Positions 50,847-59,498 of a stretch of DNA of 64,000 nucleotides are shown here, piece by piece. The position numbers were made by a program, and so were the translations under genes. Positions within the stretch are counted from its first letter, which is position 1. The number at the start of each line of letters is the position of its first letter. The notes under the pieces are model-generated. The model saw nothing but the letters and a program-made list of their open reading frames with translations. It made no database searches and was not told the origin of the DNA. The stretch spans positions 1 through 64,000 of the forward strand of contig JABDMH010000090.1 of assembly GCA_013001595.1 (NCBI GenBank), written 5' to 3'. The DNA comes from Saprospiraceae bacterium. Lineage in GTDB: Bacteria > Bacteroidota > Bacteroidia > Chitinophagales > Saprospiraceae.

Positions 50847-52133
50847 TTAGCCAGGTCCATCATCCTTCTTGGGATTGATGATTAGACGCAATGACTGATC
50901 GTACGTTAAATAGTTCCACACCCAGTTGATAAAGACAATCAGTTTATTACGCACGCCAAGTAGAGAGTAAAGATGGACTACGAGCCAAATAACCCAGGCG
51001 AAAAAGCCACCAAAGTAGACCGACGGCAAATCCACGACAGCTCGATTTCTTCCGATTGTAGCCATCGATCCTAGATCCTTATAAGTGAATGGCTTCCATG
51101 GCTCATCTGTTTTCTTCCGCAAGTTTTTTCCCAATTGCTTGGCCATTTGGATCGCCACTTGAGCTACTTGAGGATGGCCACGGGGATAGTTTTGATCCTG
51201 CTCAACTAGAGCACCATCACCCAGCACATAAATGTCTTTCTGTCCTTTCATGCGATTGAACCGATCTACCGAGATCCTGCCATTATGAGCGAAGGCACCC
51301 TCAGGTAGCCCCTCAAGCTTTGGACAACGGATTCCGGCAGCCCAAATGACCTTGGCTGCCGGGATTTTACTTCCGTCATTCATGTATACCCAGGAACCAT
51401 CACAGCGGCCTACCCTCTTGTTTTTTATCACATGGACACCCAAGTCAATAAGATATTTTTCAGCATTTATGGATGACTTGTTAGACATACCAGGCAGCAA
51501 TCGATCTCCTGATTGCACCAGATATATATCGACTTCCCTTGCTTCTATTTCCCTAAAATCTTTGGGGAGTACATATTTTTTCATTTCAGCCAGTGCTCCT
51601 GCCACCTCCACACCAGTTGCTCCACCACCCACAACTACAATATCAATAAGTTCCTGTCTCGCTGCATAATCACGTGTTGAGATTGCATACTCATAGTCGG
51701 CCAAGATTTCATTCCTCAGCTGTAGGGCCTCTGAAATAGACTTCATCGGTAAGGTTTTGGCCTGAAGCTCCTTGTTTCCGTAATAGTTGGTTGTTGCACC
51801 AGTGGCCAATACCAGCATATCATAGTTAAGATAGCCTAGATCGGCATAGACTCTCTTCTGATCCGGATCAATACGATTGATTTTTGCATATCGAATTAAG
51901 ACGTTCTTGTCTTTTTGGAACGTCTTACGCAGAGGGAAACTGATTGAACTTGGTTCGAGTCCTGCCATTGCAACCTGGTAAAGAAGCGGCTGAAACTGGT
52001 GATAATTATTTTTATCGATGAGTACAACCTGAAAGTTAGAGCGACGCAGTGATTTTGCAAGTTTTAGACCAGCAAATCCAGCACCAATAATGACAATGCG
52101 CTGTTGACCAGTCTCTGGAACATTAAATGCCAT
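50847..52133 (-). CDS. ndh: Type II NADH dehydrogenase (NAD(P)/FAD-dependent oxidoreductase)
   Basis: The 428-residue protein has the FAD-binding start RIVIIGAGFAGLKLAKSLRR, the NDH-2 segment YHQFQPLLYQVAMAGLEPS, and the NADH-binding IVVVGGGATGVEVAGALAEMKK, then YVLGDGALV. The C-terminus has one or two amphipathic/hydrophobic helices (FFAWVIWLVVHLYSLLG) that hold it at the inner membrane. It passes electrons from NADH to quinone without pumping protons. A nucleotidyltransferase gene lies 39 bases after the start on the opposite side, transcribed in the same direction. Confidence 0.93.
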   Translation of the reverse strand: MAFNVPETGQQRIVIIGAGFAGLKLAKSLRRSNFQVVLIDKNNYHQFQPLLYQVAMAGLEPSSISFPLRKTFQKDKNVLIRYAKINRIDPDQKRVYADLGYLNYDMLVLATGATTNYYGNKELQAKTLPMKSISEALQLRNEILADYEYAISTRDYAARQELIDIVVVGGGATGVEVAGALAEMKKYVLPKDFREIEAREVDIYLVQSGDRLLPGMSNKSSINAEKYLIDLGVHVIKNKRVGRCDGSWVYMNDGSKIPAAKVIWAAGIRCPKLEGLPEGAFAHNGRISVDRFNRMKGQKDIYVLGDGALVEQDQNYPRGHPQVAQVAIQMAKQLGKNLRKKTDEPWKPFTYKDLGSMATIGRNRAVVDLPSVYFGGFFAWVIWLVVHLYSLLGVRNKLIVFINWVWNYLTYDQSLRLIINPKKDDGPG

Positions 52134-52172
52134 TAGCCCCGTACTTGCATGCCATCTTCACTGATAATCTAC

Positions 52173-53075
52173 TCATTGCCAAAGGGGTTGTGGATACTTA
52201 CCCTGCTCAGCAAACGTTTGAAAGGCTTTCTTAACCAATGCCGCATCCTCTTGGTACGTGACCCCATACCATCGATCGTGTGAGGTGAGTACCTCAACAG
52301 AAATTTCACCATTTCTTATGAGGTCATCGACAATTAGGGGAATAAAATATTCTGCCTTAGGATTAGCTACATTGGCCAACACAAATTCTCTAAAACCTAA
52401 TTCCAGGTGGCGAAATATGTCCTGGTGAAATCCCCAAAAATTCATGGACACAATCGCATCCGCTGGCAATGATCCTTCATGATTTTCACCATGGACAATC
52501 TTACCATTATGCCTATGGATCTTTAAAACCTCTTCTACACCAATCAGGTTGCCATCTTGATCGGTTTCGCAAATTCCGCGATTTACATTTCCCTGATCAG
52601 ATAGTGTGTTCTGCAATACATATCCAACCATCGCAGATCGTTTAGGCAACACCTCTGTACGTAGGAAGTCACCCAGGATGTTAAAACAACTCTGACCATA
52701 ATAGTCATCTGCATTGATCACGGCGAATGGTTCATCGATAAGGTCCTTGCAAACCAATACAGCATGAGAAGTACCCCATGGTTTTTCACGCTTGGGCAAA
52801 TCCTCGATGCCAGCTACTTCAGGGTTTACATCTTGATGAACATATTGTACGTCAATCTGATCGGAAAATCTACTGCCCACTTTTTCCCGAAACTCATCCT
52901 CAAAAAAATCGCGAATCACAAAGACCACTTTATCAAATCCTGCATTGATGGCATCGTATATTGAGTACTCCAATATGGTTTCACCATTGGGGCCCAATGC
53001 ATCCAATTGTTTGAGTCCTCCATACCTACTGCCCATTCCAGCAGCCAATACGATCAGACTGATGTTCTGCCTCAT
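52173..53075 (-). CDS. Sugar-phosphate nucleotidyltransferase-like protein
   Basis: From the ATG at 53075 this is a 300-residue protein with ISLIVLAAGMGSRYGGLKQL, the nucleotidyltransferase signature. PNGETILEYSIYDAINAGFD, WGTSHAVLVCKD and FAVINADDYYG with the metal Asp follow. An earlier in-frame start adds 16 residues that do not fit. These proteins transfer a nucleotide to a sugar phosphate or amino alcohol; the Y-G-G-x-K-Q variant resembles uncharacterised NTP-transferases of Bacteroidota rather than RmlA or GalU. Its stop lies 39 bases before the NDH-2 start. Confidence 0.85.
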   Translation of the reverse strand: MRQNISLIVLAAGMGSRYGGLKQLDALGPNGETILEYSIYDAINAGFDKVVFVIRDFFEDEFREKVGSRFSDQIDVQYVHQDVNPEVAGIEDLPKREKPWGTSHAVLVCKDLIDEPFAVINADDYYGQSCFNILGDFLRTEVLPKRSAMVGYVLQNTLSDQGNVNRGICETDQDGNLIGVEEVLKIHRHNGKIVHGENHEGSLPADAIVSMNFWGFHQDIFRHLELGFREFVLANVANPKAEYFIPLIVDDLIRNGEISVEVLTSHDRWYGVTYQEDAALVKKAFQTFAEQGKYPQPLWQ

Positions 53076-53493
53076 CTTTCCTAATTTGCACCCAAAGATA
53101 TAATTACCCCCTAGATTCCGCAATGGAATATATATCCAGACTTCATAAAGTGTAGTACGGTGATTGACTGATCAATAAGTTCGATCACCTGTCAGAGATG
53201 CCCAAGAGGGGCAGGATGGTGAACTTGCGCATCGTAACTAGATATAATTGATATCTGTCTTACCTGCTAAGAACTGTAAGGGACTGCTCAAGTGTAATCT
53301 TACCAGCTTGATTTTAAGCGCACATGAAGCTCCTGCTAGTCAAGAGCTGAATAGGTATGATCTAAAGCTCCTGCTCAACTGAAAACCTAAAGCCCTAGCA
53401 TTACATTGTGCAATAATGCCTTTGTATAGGTGCCAAAATGCTTCGAGCATTTTAGGTATATTGGACAGCTGTTCTGCTGCAAATCAAAACGAA
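53076..53493. other. Divergent intergenic region, 418 bases
   Basis: Divergent spacer between the nucleotidyltransferase and symporter genes. It holds a short direct repeat AAGCTCCTGCT (about 53327 and 53367) and a weak GGTGAT...ATCACC dyad near 53159-53189, a possible regulatory site. No ORF or RNA is credible. Confidence 0.4.
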
Positions 53494-55284
53494 ATGACAC
53501 TAGCTACCATTGACATTGTTATCATCCTATTCTTCTTTGCCCTGACCCTTGGCATCGGTATTTATGTAAGTCGCACGTCGGGTAAAAACACCGCTGAATA
53601 CTTTTTATCCGGCCGTAGCATGCCGTGGTGGCTTCTGGGCATGTCCATGGTGGCAACCACATTTTCTACGGATACACCAAACCTGGTCACAGATATCGTG
53701 CGACAGAATGGCGTCTCTGGAAACTGGGTTTGGCTTGTCTTTTTACTCACAGGTATGCTTACGGTGTTCGTTTATGCCAAGCTCTGGAGAAAATCTAATG
53801 TTACCACAGACATTGAGTTCTATGAGCTTCGTTATGGCGGTCCTCCGGCCAGATTTTTACGTGCTTTTAGAGCAATTTTCCTTGGTCTGATTTTCAATGT
53901 TCTAGCCATGTCTGCTGTATCTCTCGCGGCGATCAAAATCGGAGAGGTCATGCTTGGACTGACACCAATTCAAACCATTGGCATTGCCTCTGTGGTGACT
54001 GTTGTTTTTAGTTCTCTAGGTGGATTCAAAGGCGTGGTTTACACTGATTTCATATTGTTCTTTGTAGCGATGATTGGAGCGATTGGCGCAGCTGTAGTTT
54101 CTGTTAATCATCCAGATGTAGGTGGTCTATCTGCACTCTTCGATAATGCAGCAATCGCTGACAAGATCAATATCTTACCTGATCTCAATAACCAAGATAT
54201 ACTCATTTCTCTGGTCATTATTCCGTTGGCTGTTCAATGGTGGGCCGCCTGGTATCCGGGATCAGAGCCAGGAGGAGGCGGATACATTGCGCAGCGCATG
54301 TTGGCCGCAAAAGATGAAAGTCATGCCGTAGGAGCAACTTTCTTTTTCAACATCATGCATTATGCCTTAAGGCCTTGGCCCTGGATTCTGGTTGCGCTCG
54401 CTTCCTTGATCGTGTTTCCGGATCTCGCAAGTATCAAAGAAGCATTCCCCAATGTCAGTGATCATAAACTCGGTCACGACCTGGCGTATCCAGCCATGCT
54501 AACCTTCTTGCCTGTCGGTTTGATGGGATTGGTGCTGGCTTCTCTCATTGCTGCATTCATGTCTACTATTTCCACTCATCTGAACTGGGGTGCATCATAT
54601 CTGGTGAATGACCTATACAAGCGTTTCATTAAGCCTAATGCATCTGAGAAAGAATTTGTTGCTGCAGGTCGGGTAACCACCTTTATTCTAATGTTCCTTG
54701 CCGCTCTTATGGCTTTGTATATGCAAAATGCGCTTCAGATCTTTGACTTTATTCTCATGTTTGGCGCCGGCACTGGGTTGATCTTTCTCTTGCGCTGGTT
54801 TTGGTGGCGCATCAATGCCTGGAGTGAAATAGCCGCGATGTTTTCATCTGGTATCATCTCCTTTTTATTTGTCTTTTCGGGACTCTATCCCGAGGAATGG
54901 CCGCCCTTCTATCGCTTTCCCATTATTGTCCTGATCACCACCATTATTTGGTTGGTGGTGACTTTTCTTTCAAAACCCGAAAGTGATGACACCCTTCATG
55001 AATTCTACCGACGCATTCAACCTGGTGGTGCTGGCTGGCAAAAAGTCATTAACCATGCAAGTGACCATGGTGTCAGCATAGTAGAGCCGAATGCTAAATT
55101 TACATTGCCTCAAGGAATTCTAGCTATGGTTTTGGGTACCATCCTAGTCTACAGTTTATTTTTCGCAACCGGCAAAATGTTATATGGTGAAACGGGTGCA
55201 GGACTAATTTTAGCTGTCGTTGCCATTATCGTTGCTTTCATCTTAAAAAACGTATGGAAAAAAGCCGGAGCTGATATTATCTGA
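53494..55284 (+). CDS. Sodium:solute symporter family (SSS) transporter
   Basis: From the ATG at 53494 this is a 596-residue membrane protein with about 14 helices. The first helix is TIDIVIILFFFALTLGIGIYV, followed by the SSS motif AEYFLSGRSMPWWLLGMSMV. The helix-2 region has TTFSTDTPN, and the later VSLAAIKIGEVMLG, MLTFLPVGLMGLVLASLIA and AAFMSTISTHLNWGASY lie at the sodium-binding core. It probably imports a sugar, organic acid or similar solute with sodium. The earlier start at 53416 gives a leader that is not membrane-like. Substrate is not readable; neighbours give no clue. Confidence 0.92.
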   Translation: MTLATIDIVIILFFFALTLGIGIYVSRTSGKNTAEYFLSGRSMPWWLLGMSMVATTFSTDTPNLVTDIVRQNGVSGNWVWLVFLLTGMLTVFVYAKLWRKSNVTTDIEFYELRYGGPPARFLRAFRAIFLGLIFNVLAMSAVSLAAIKIGEVMLGLTPIQTIGIASVVTVVFSSLGGFKGVVYTDFILFFVAMIGAIGAAVVSVNHPDVGGLSALFDNAAIADKINILPDLNNQDILISLVIIPLAVQWWAAWYPGSEPGGGGYIAQRMLAAKDESHAVGATFFFNIMHYALRPWPWILVALASLIVFPDLASIKEAFPNVSDHKLGHDLAYPAMLTFLPVGLMGLVLASLIAAFMSTISTHLNWGASYLVNDLYKRFIKPNASEKEFVAAGRVTTFILMFLAALMALYMQNALQIFDFILMFGAGTGLIFLLRWFWWRINAWSEIAAMFSSGIISFLFVFSGLYPEEWPPFYRFPIIVLITTIIWLVVTFLSKPESDDTLHEFYRRIQPGGAGWQKVINHASDHGVSIVEPNAKFTLPQGILAMVLGTILVYSLFFATGKMLYGETGAGLILAVVAIIVAFILKNVWKKAGADII

Positions 55285-55427
55285 GCATGATTGCTGGATA
55301 GATTCAATTGTGATTTATCATGGATACGCGCTGCCATATCTGATCCGAAATTGCGTCATATTATGGCGATGACACTTTTGGAGTGCGTTCAATATTTAAC
55401 TTTGCCCGATTAAAGGACATTCTGCAC

Positions 55428-55835
55428 ATGTTTACACATGCTACAAATGTGAGGGTCAGGTATGGTGAAACTGATCAGATGGGATTTGTCTATTACGGAG
55501 CCTACGCGTTATATTATGAGGTTGGAAGAGTGGAAGCCATTCGCTCCTTGGGCATCACCTACCGCCAATTGGAAGACGAAGGCATCATCATGCCGGTAGT
55601 TCGATTAACTTCAAAGTATGTTCAACCTGCTCGTTATGACGACTTGTTAGACATAACCTCCGTCATCCGCGAAATGCCAGATCGTTTGATCTCCTTTCAT
55701 GTGACGATAAAGAATCAGGCAGATCAACTTATTAATAGGGCTGAAGTGGTCTTGTGCTTTCGCAATATGCACACTGGCCAACTAATAAGAACACCTTCAA
55801 TTATTCAACAGAGATTGGCTAATTATTTTGATTAA
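55428..55835 (+). CDS. Acyl-CoA thioesterase, hotdog fold (YbgC/4-hydroxybenzoyl-CoA thioesterase type)
   Basis: From the ATG at 55428 this is a 135-residue protein. VRVRYGETDQMGFVYYGAYALYYE is the hotdog signature with the catalytic Asp in the ETDQMG segment. SKYVQPARYDDLLDIT and EVVLCFRNMHTG are the other core strands. It hydrolyses an acyl-CoA thioester; YbgC-type members act with the Tol-Pal system in some bacteria, which is not shown here. The downstream membrane gene begins inside its last codons. Confidence 0.9.
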   Translation: MFTHATNVRVRYGETDQMGFVYYGAYALYYEVGRVEAIRSLGITYRQLEDEGIIMPVVRLTSKYVQPARYDDLLDITSVIREMPDRLISFHVTIKNQADQLINRAEVVLCFRNMHTGQLIRTPSIIQQRLANYFD

Positions 55836-56769
55836 AAGGACCATACAGAAGCTCAAACGTCACTACCTGCTACTATTTAGCCGCCTTCGCAGCTGGGGTA
55901 ATAAGACTTCTTTTCCCGGATTCTTCAACATCCCAATCTGGACTGTAGCGGTCTTTATCATAGATGAACTCAAAAAAGATGATATTGTCACACGGTCCAA
56001 TTCGATGGCTTACAGCTTTTTTCTATCCTTATTTCCGACGATCATCTTCATGTTCACGCTCCTACCCTATATACCTATAGATGATTTTGAAAACGTGATT
56101 CAACAGGCCATACAAAACATTATGCCCGAGAATGCCCACGCCTTTCTATTCGAGTCGGTAGATAGTATTATGTCCATCCCCCATGGTGGCACGCTTTCGT
56201 TAGGGTTCTTGCTGGCACTTATTTTTGCTTCGAATGGTTTCGATACCCTTCTCCAAGGATTTGAAAAATCCTATGCGGTTTCGTTTAAACGCAGATCGTT
56301 TTTTAAAAAGCGATTGATCGCACTCGGACTGACCATATTCATTGGCATCATGTTTCTGATCTCCGGCACGATCATCATTGGCGGCAACAAGTTATTGGGC
56401 CTACTTTTTGAACAGGAGGTAACAGAAGGATTTAATCGCTACCTATTTGCGATGATAAAGTGGCTCTCCATACTCATTCTATTTTATGGCATTATCAGTG
56501 TCATCTATAAATTCGGACCGCCTCTTCATCGGAAATTTGGTTTGGTCTCTCCTGGCAGTACCATGGCTACAATCTTTTGCCTACTGACCTCCGTAGGTTT
56601 TTCCTACATTATCGATCAGTTTGGCACGCAGAGTCGCATTTATGGCTCATTAGGAGCTCTAATTGTGATGCTGGTATGGATGCAACTAAATTGTTTTATC
56701 TTACTGGCCGGTTTTGAGCTTAATGCCAGCATCGCTGTGAATCGCGACCTATTAGATGAGCCGGATTGA
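55828..56769 (+). CDS. YihY/BrkB family membrane protein
   Basis: The 313-residue protein has six to seven membrane helices (from about residue 52). Family motifs are DIVTRSNSMAYSFFLSLFPTIIFMF, FASNGFDTLLQGFEKSY and SPGSTMATIFCLLTSVGFSYI then YGSLGALIVMLVWMQL. I accept a TTG start at 55828 that overlaps the thioesterase gene by eight bases: the next ATG would remove the conserved first segment. Members are inner-membrane proteins, once called ribonuclease BN; their role is unclear. Translation is probably coupled to the thioesterase. Confidence 0.88.
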   Translation: MIKRTIQKLKRHYLLLFSRLRSWGNKTSFPGFFNIPIWTVAVFIIDELKKDDIVTRSNSMAYSFFLSLFPTIIFMFTLLPYIPIDDFENVIQQAIQNIMPENAHAFLFESVDSIMSIPHGGTLSLGFLLALIFASNGFDTLLQGFEKSYAVSFKRRSFFKKRLIALGLTIFIGIMFLISGTIIIGGNKLLGLLFEQEVTEGFNRYLFAMIKWLSILILFYGIISVIYKFGPPLHRKFGLVSPGSTMATIFCLLTSVGFSYIIDQFGTQSRIYGSLGALIVMLVWMQLNCFILLAGFELNASIAVNRDLLDEPD

Positions 56770-56798
56770 TCATCAACAATCGGGAATCATCCTCAAGC

Positions 56799-57356
56799 CT
56801 AATCGCCCCATCTCTTTCTATCCACTTGAAATCCAACAAGATCTAGAATTCGATCGATGACACTATCCACCACCGACGTTGCGTCTTTTTCTCCGCTATA
56901 AAAAGAAGGGATGGCAGGAGCTACAATGGCACCAGCCTCTGTCAATTGTACCATATTGCGCAAATGAATGAGACTTAAAGGCATTTCCCTCGGTACCAGT
57001 ACTAGTCTACGTCGCTCCTTTAGAATCACATCAGCAGATCTAGTGATTAGGTCGTTGGATACACCTTGAGATACTCTAGCCAACATGCCCATTGAACACG
57101 GACAAATAATCATGGATTGAAACTGAGCTGAACCTGAAGCAAAAGGTGCATTAAAATCACGGACATCATAAAACGCAAATGGATAGTCGTCCCTACTAAA
57201 CTTACCTACTTCCAACTCCCAGTTGGCTAGACCATTATGTGTCATGACGACACCTACTTTTGACCATTGATCAGACAATAGCACCAACTTGTCTAGCAAT
57301 CGCTTTGCGTAAATGGCACCACTTGCTCCCGTTATTCCAATGACTAGTTGCTGCAT
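56799..57356 (-). CDS. ubiX: Flavin prenyltransferase UbiX
   Basis: The 185-residue protein begins IGITGASGAIYAKRLL, the FMN-binding loop, and continues SMIICPCSMGMLARVSQGVSNDLI. The later REMPLSLIHLRNMVQLTEAGAIVAPAIPSFY contains the conserved P-S-F-Y. It adds a dimethylallyl group to FMN, making prenylated FMN for UbiD-type decarboxylases. No ubiD gene lies in the window. It converges with YihY and is divergent from a thioredoxin-fold gene. Confidence 0.93.
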   Translation of the reverse strand: MQQLVIGITGASGAIYAKRLLDKLVLLSDQWSKVGVVMTHNGLANWELEVGKFSRDDYPFAFYDVRDFNAPFASGSAQFQSMIICPCSMGMLARVSQGVSNDLITRSADVILKERRRLVLVPREMPLSLIHLRNMVQLTEAGAIVAPAIPSFYSGEKDATSVVDSVIDRILDLVGFQVDRKRWGD

Positions 57357-57512
57357 ATCCTAAAGATGACAAAATAGGCTCAATTATTGATTCCCTAACA
57401 AGTGAAGAGAACTCCTCTTTAGTATCTGTCGATCGTAACATAGCATCTCGAGGAATGTTGAATCGTCTGCTTAGACAAAATCTGAATGAAAGCATTAATA
57501 CAAAGCTAAGTC

Positions 57513-58013
57513 ATGAATCTACTCATCTTAATCATTGGTCTTTTAGGGACATTTCTGCCAAAGGCCACTGACAACGTTACTGAAAACACCAAGATAGACT
57601 GGATGTCCTGGGAAGAAGCGGTTGCGGCCAATGAGACACAACCCAGAAAACTGCTGGTTGATGTCTATACAGATTGGTGTCATTGGTGCAAGGTGATGGA
57701 TAAAAAAACATTCTCGAAACAAGAGATTGTGGCTTACATCAATGAACACTTTTATGCAATAAAACTAAATGCTGAGGGCAAGCAAGACATTGAATGGAAT
57801 GACCGAATATTTAGTTTTAAGGCTAATGGAAGACGTGGATCACACGAACTTGCCAGTGCACTGCTAGATGGCGAGATGTCCTATCCATCTTTTGTATTCC
57901 TTACTGAAGACTATGAGAAAATCAGGGTGTCAAAAGGATTTAAGCCTGCCACGCCATTTTTAGAAGAACTCAAGTTTGCGGCTGAAGAGCAGTACAAACA
58001 GATGACCGAGTAG
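57513..58013 (+). CDS. Secreted or membrane-anchored thioredoxin-fold protein
   Basis: The 166-residue protein has an N-terminal hydrophobic segment (LLILIIGLLGTFLPK), probably a signal or anchor. The thioredoxin-like domain contains VDVYTDWCHWCKVMDKKTF, with a C-H-W-C active site (Cys near 53 and 56), a D-W-C-x-x-C variant seen in DUF255/thioredoxin_7 proteins and DsbD-like C-terminal domains. The conserved proline loop is SYPSFVFL. It probably handles disulfides outside the cytoplasm. It begins 156 bases from the ubiX start, divergent. Confidence 0.83.
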   Translation: MNLLILIIGLLGTFLPKATDNVTENTKIDWMSWEEAVAANETQPRKLLVDVYTDWCHWCKVMDKKTFSKQEIVAYINEHFYAIKLNAEGKQDIEWNDRIFSFKANGRRGSHELASALLDGEMSYPSFVFLTEDYEKIRVSKGFKPATPFLEELKFAAEEQYKQMTE

Positions 58014-58083
58014 CAGCGACAGCACAAAATCGAGGCACCTTTCAGCTGGTGATCTCTGCTTTATTCTTATTTTCGCAGGACGT

Positions 58084-59217
58084 ATGTCTGCACCTGTTAT
58101 AAGCGTAAAGGTCGTTGATTCTAAGTCTGATCTCAAACGGTTTGTCAATCTTCCCTACAAGCTATATAAGAACAATCCTTACTGGGTACCTCCCCTGCGA
58201 GGTATGGAAATGAAGCAGTTTTCTTCGGAAAGTAACCCGGCCTATGATCATTGTGATGCCAGATTGTTTATGGCGCTGCAAAATGGAGAGGTTGTCGGTA
58301 GGATTGCTACCATTATCAATCACAGAGAAAATCATGATCTTGAACCAAAAGTAGCCCGATTTGGCTGGCTAGATTTTATTGATGACAAAGCCGTTAGTGC
58401 GGCGCTATTTGCGGCGGCAGTAAATTGGGTGGGCAGTCAAGGGATCGCAAAAATCAAGGGTCCACTGGGATTTTCCAATATGGATAAAGCTGGCCTGTTG
58501 ATAGAAGGATTTGAAGAACTTTCAACAATGGCTGTGATTTATAATCATGCCTATTATCCAACTCATTTGGAAGAATTAGGTTTCGAAAAGCTCGTTGATT
58601 GGAAGGAGTTTGAATCGACAGTCCCAGAAATAATGCCAGAACGAGTGGTCAAATTTGCCTCACTGATTCAGAAACGATATAACCTCCATGAATATCGACC
58701 AGCAAACAGGTCCGATCTAAGAAAAGTTGGGTATGAAATTTTTTCCCTCCTTAATCTGGCATACAAAGACCTGGAAGGATTTATTCCACACACGGAAAAA
58801 CAAATTGAATTATTTATCAATCAATATCTTTCGCTGCTCAATCCTGATTTTATCAGTATAGTACGTGACGCGGATCATCTATTGGCTGGCTTTGGGATCA
58901 CCATGCCATCATTTACTAAAGCCCTACAAAAAGCCAACGGCAGCCTCTTCCCCTTTGGCTTTTGGCATTTGCGAAAAGCCATGAAATCAAATGACAGAGC
59001 TGATTTATATCTAATCGCTGTACGTCCAGACCTGCAAAACAAAGGTATCACAGCAATGATATTTAGGAAGATAATCGAAACATTCATTAATTATGGCATC
59101 CGAAGAGCAGAGACTAATCCCGAATTGGAATCCAATCAAGATGTTCAGAATCTATGGAAAGATTACGAAATGCGCCTGCATAAAAGACGCCGCTGCTATA
59201 TGAAGGATGTGAAATAA
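58084..59217 (+). CDS. Protein with two GNAT-like acetyltransferase halves
   Basis: The 377-residue protein belongs to a common Bacteroidota family. The first half begins KVVDSKSDLKRFVNLPYKLYKNN and carries LFMALQNGEVVGRIATIIN. The second half contains ADHLLAGFGITMPSFTKAL, ADLYLIAVRPDLQNKGITAMIFRKI and the end GIRRAETNPELESNQDVQNL, like a GNAT acetyl-CoA site (V-R-P-D-x-Q-x-x-G). A WVPPLR segment near residue 36 is typical of the family. The acetyl acceptor is unknown. It follows the thioredoxin-fold gene after about 70 bases. Confidence 0.78.
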   Translation: MSAPVISVKVVDSKSDLKRFVNLPYKLYKNNPYWVPPLRGMEMKQFSSESNPAYDHCDARLFMALQNGEVVGRIATIINHRENHDLEPKVARFGWLDFIDDKAVSAALFAAAVNWVGSQGIAKIKGPLGFSNMDKAGLLIEGFEELSTMAVIYNHAYYPTHLEELGFEKLVDWKEFESTVPEIMPERVVKFASLIQKRYNLHEYRPANRSDLRKVGYEIFSLLNLAYKDLEGFIPHTEKQIELFINQYLSLLNPDFISIVRDADHLLAGFGITMPSFTKALQKANGSLFPFGFWHLRKAMKSNDRADLYLIAVRPDLQNKGITAMIFRKIIETFINYGIRRAETNPELESNQDVQNLWKDYEMRLHKRRRCYMKDVK

Positions 59218-59498
59218 ATCTATTGGTAGCAAAATTCCTCTTGGCAATCAGACCTGCTTTAGCAATAAACATGTGTTATATCCGAGAAGGCATTTGCAAT
59301 AGAAATGGAACGGACATATTTGCAAGTAGTACACAATACTACACAACACAGCACACCAACTACCGAAACATGTCAGACACTATTTCGGTCATCTTGATGA
59401 GAGAATTTGAAATCTCTAAATCGGTCCAAGCGTCCATGAACAAGTCAGGGCTTCGACGCATCGCACCGGCCTACCTTACGATACAACACGTGATCAAC

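Noticed and set aside
59223-59498. N-terminal extension of the GH20 gene
   Set aside because: The segment is not protein-like and the signal peptide begins only at the later ATG.
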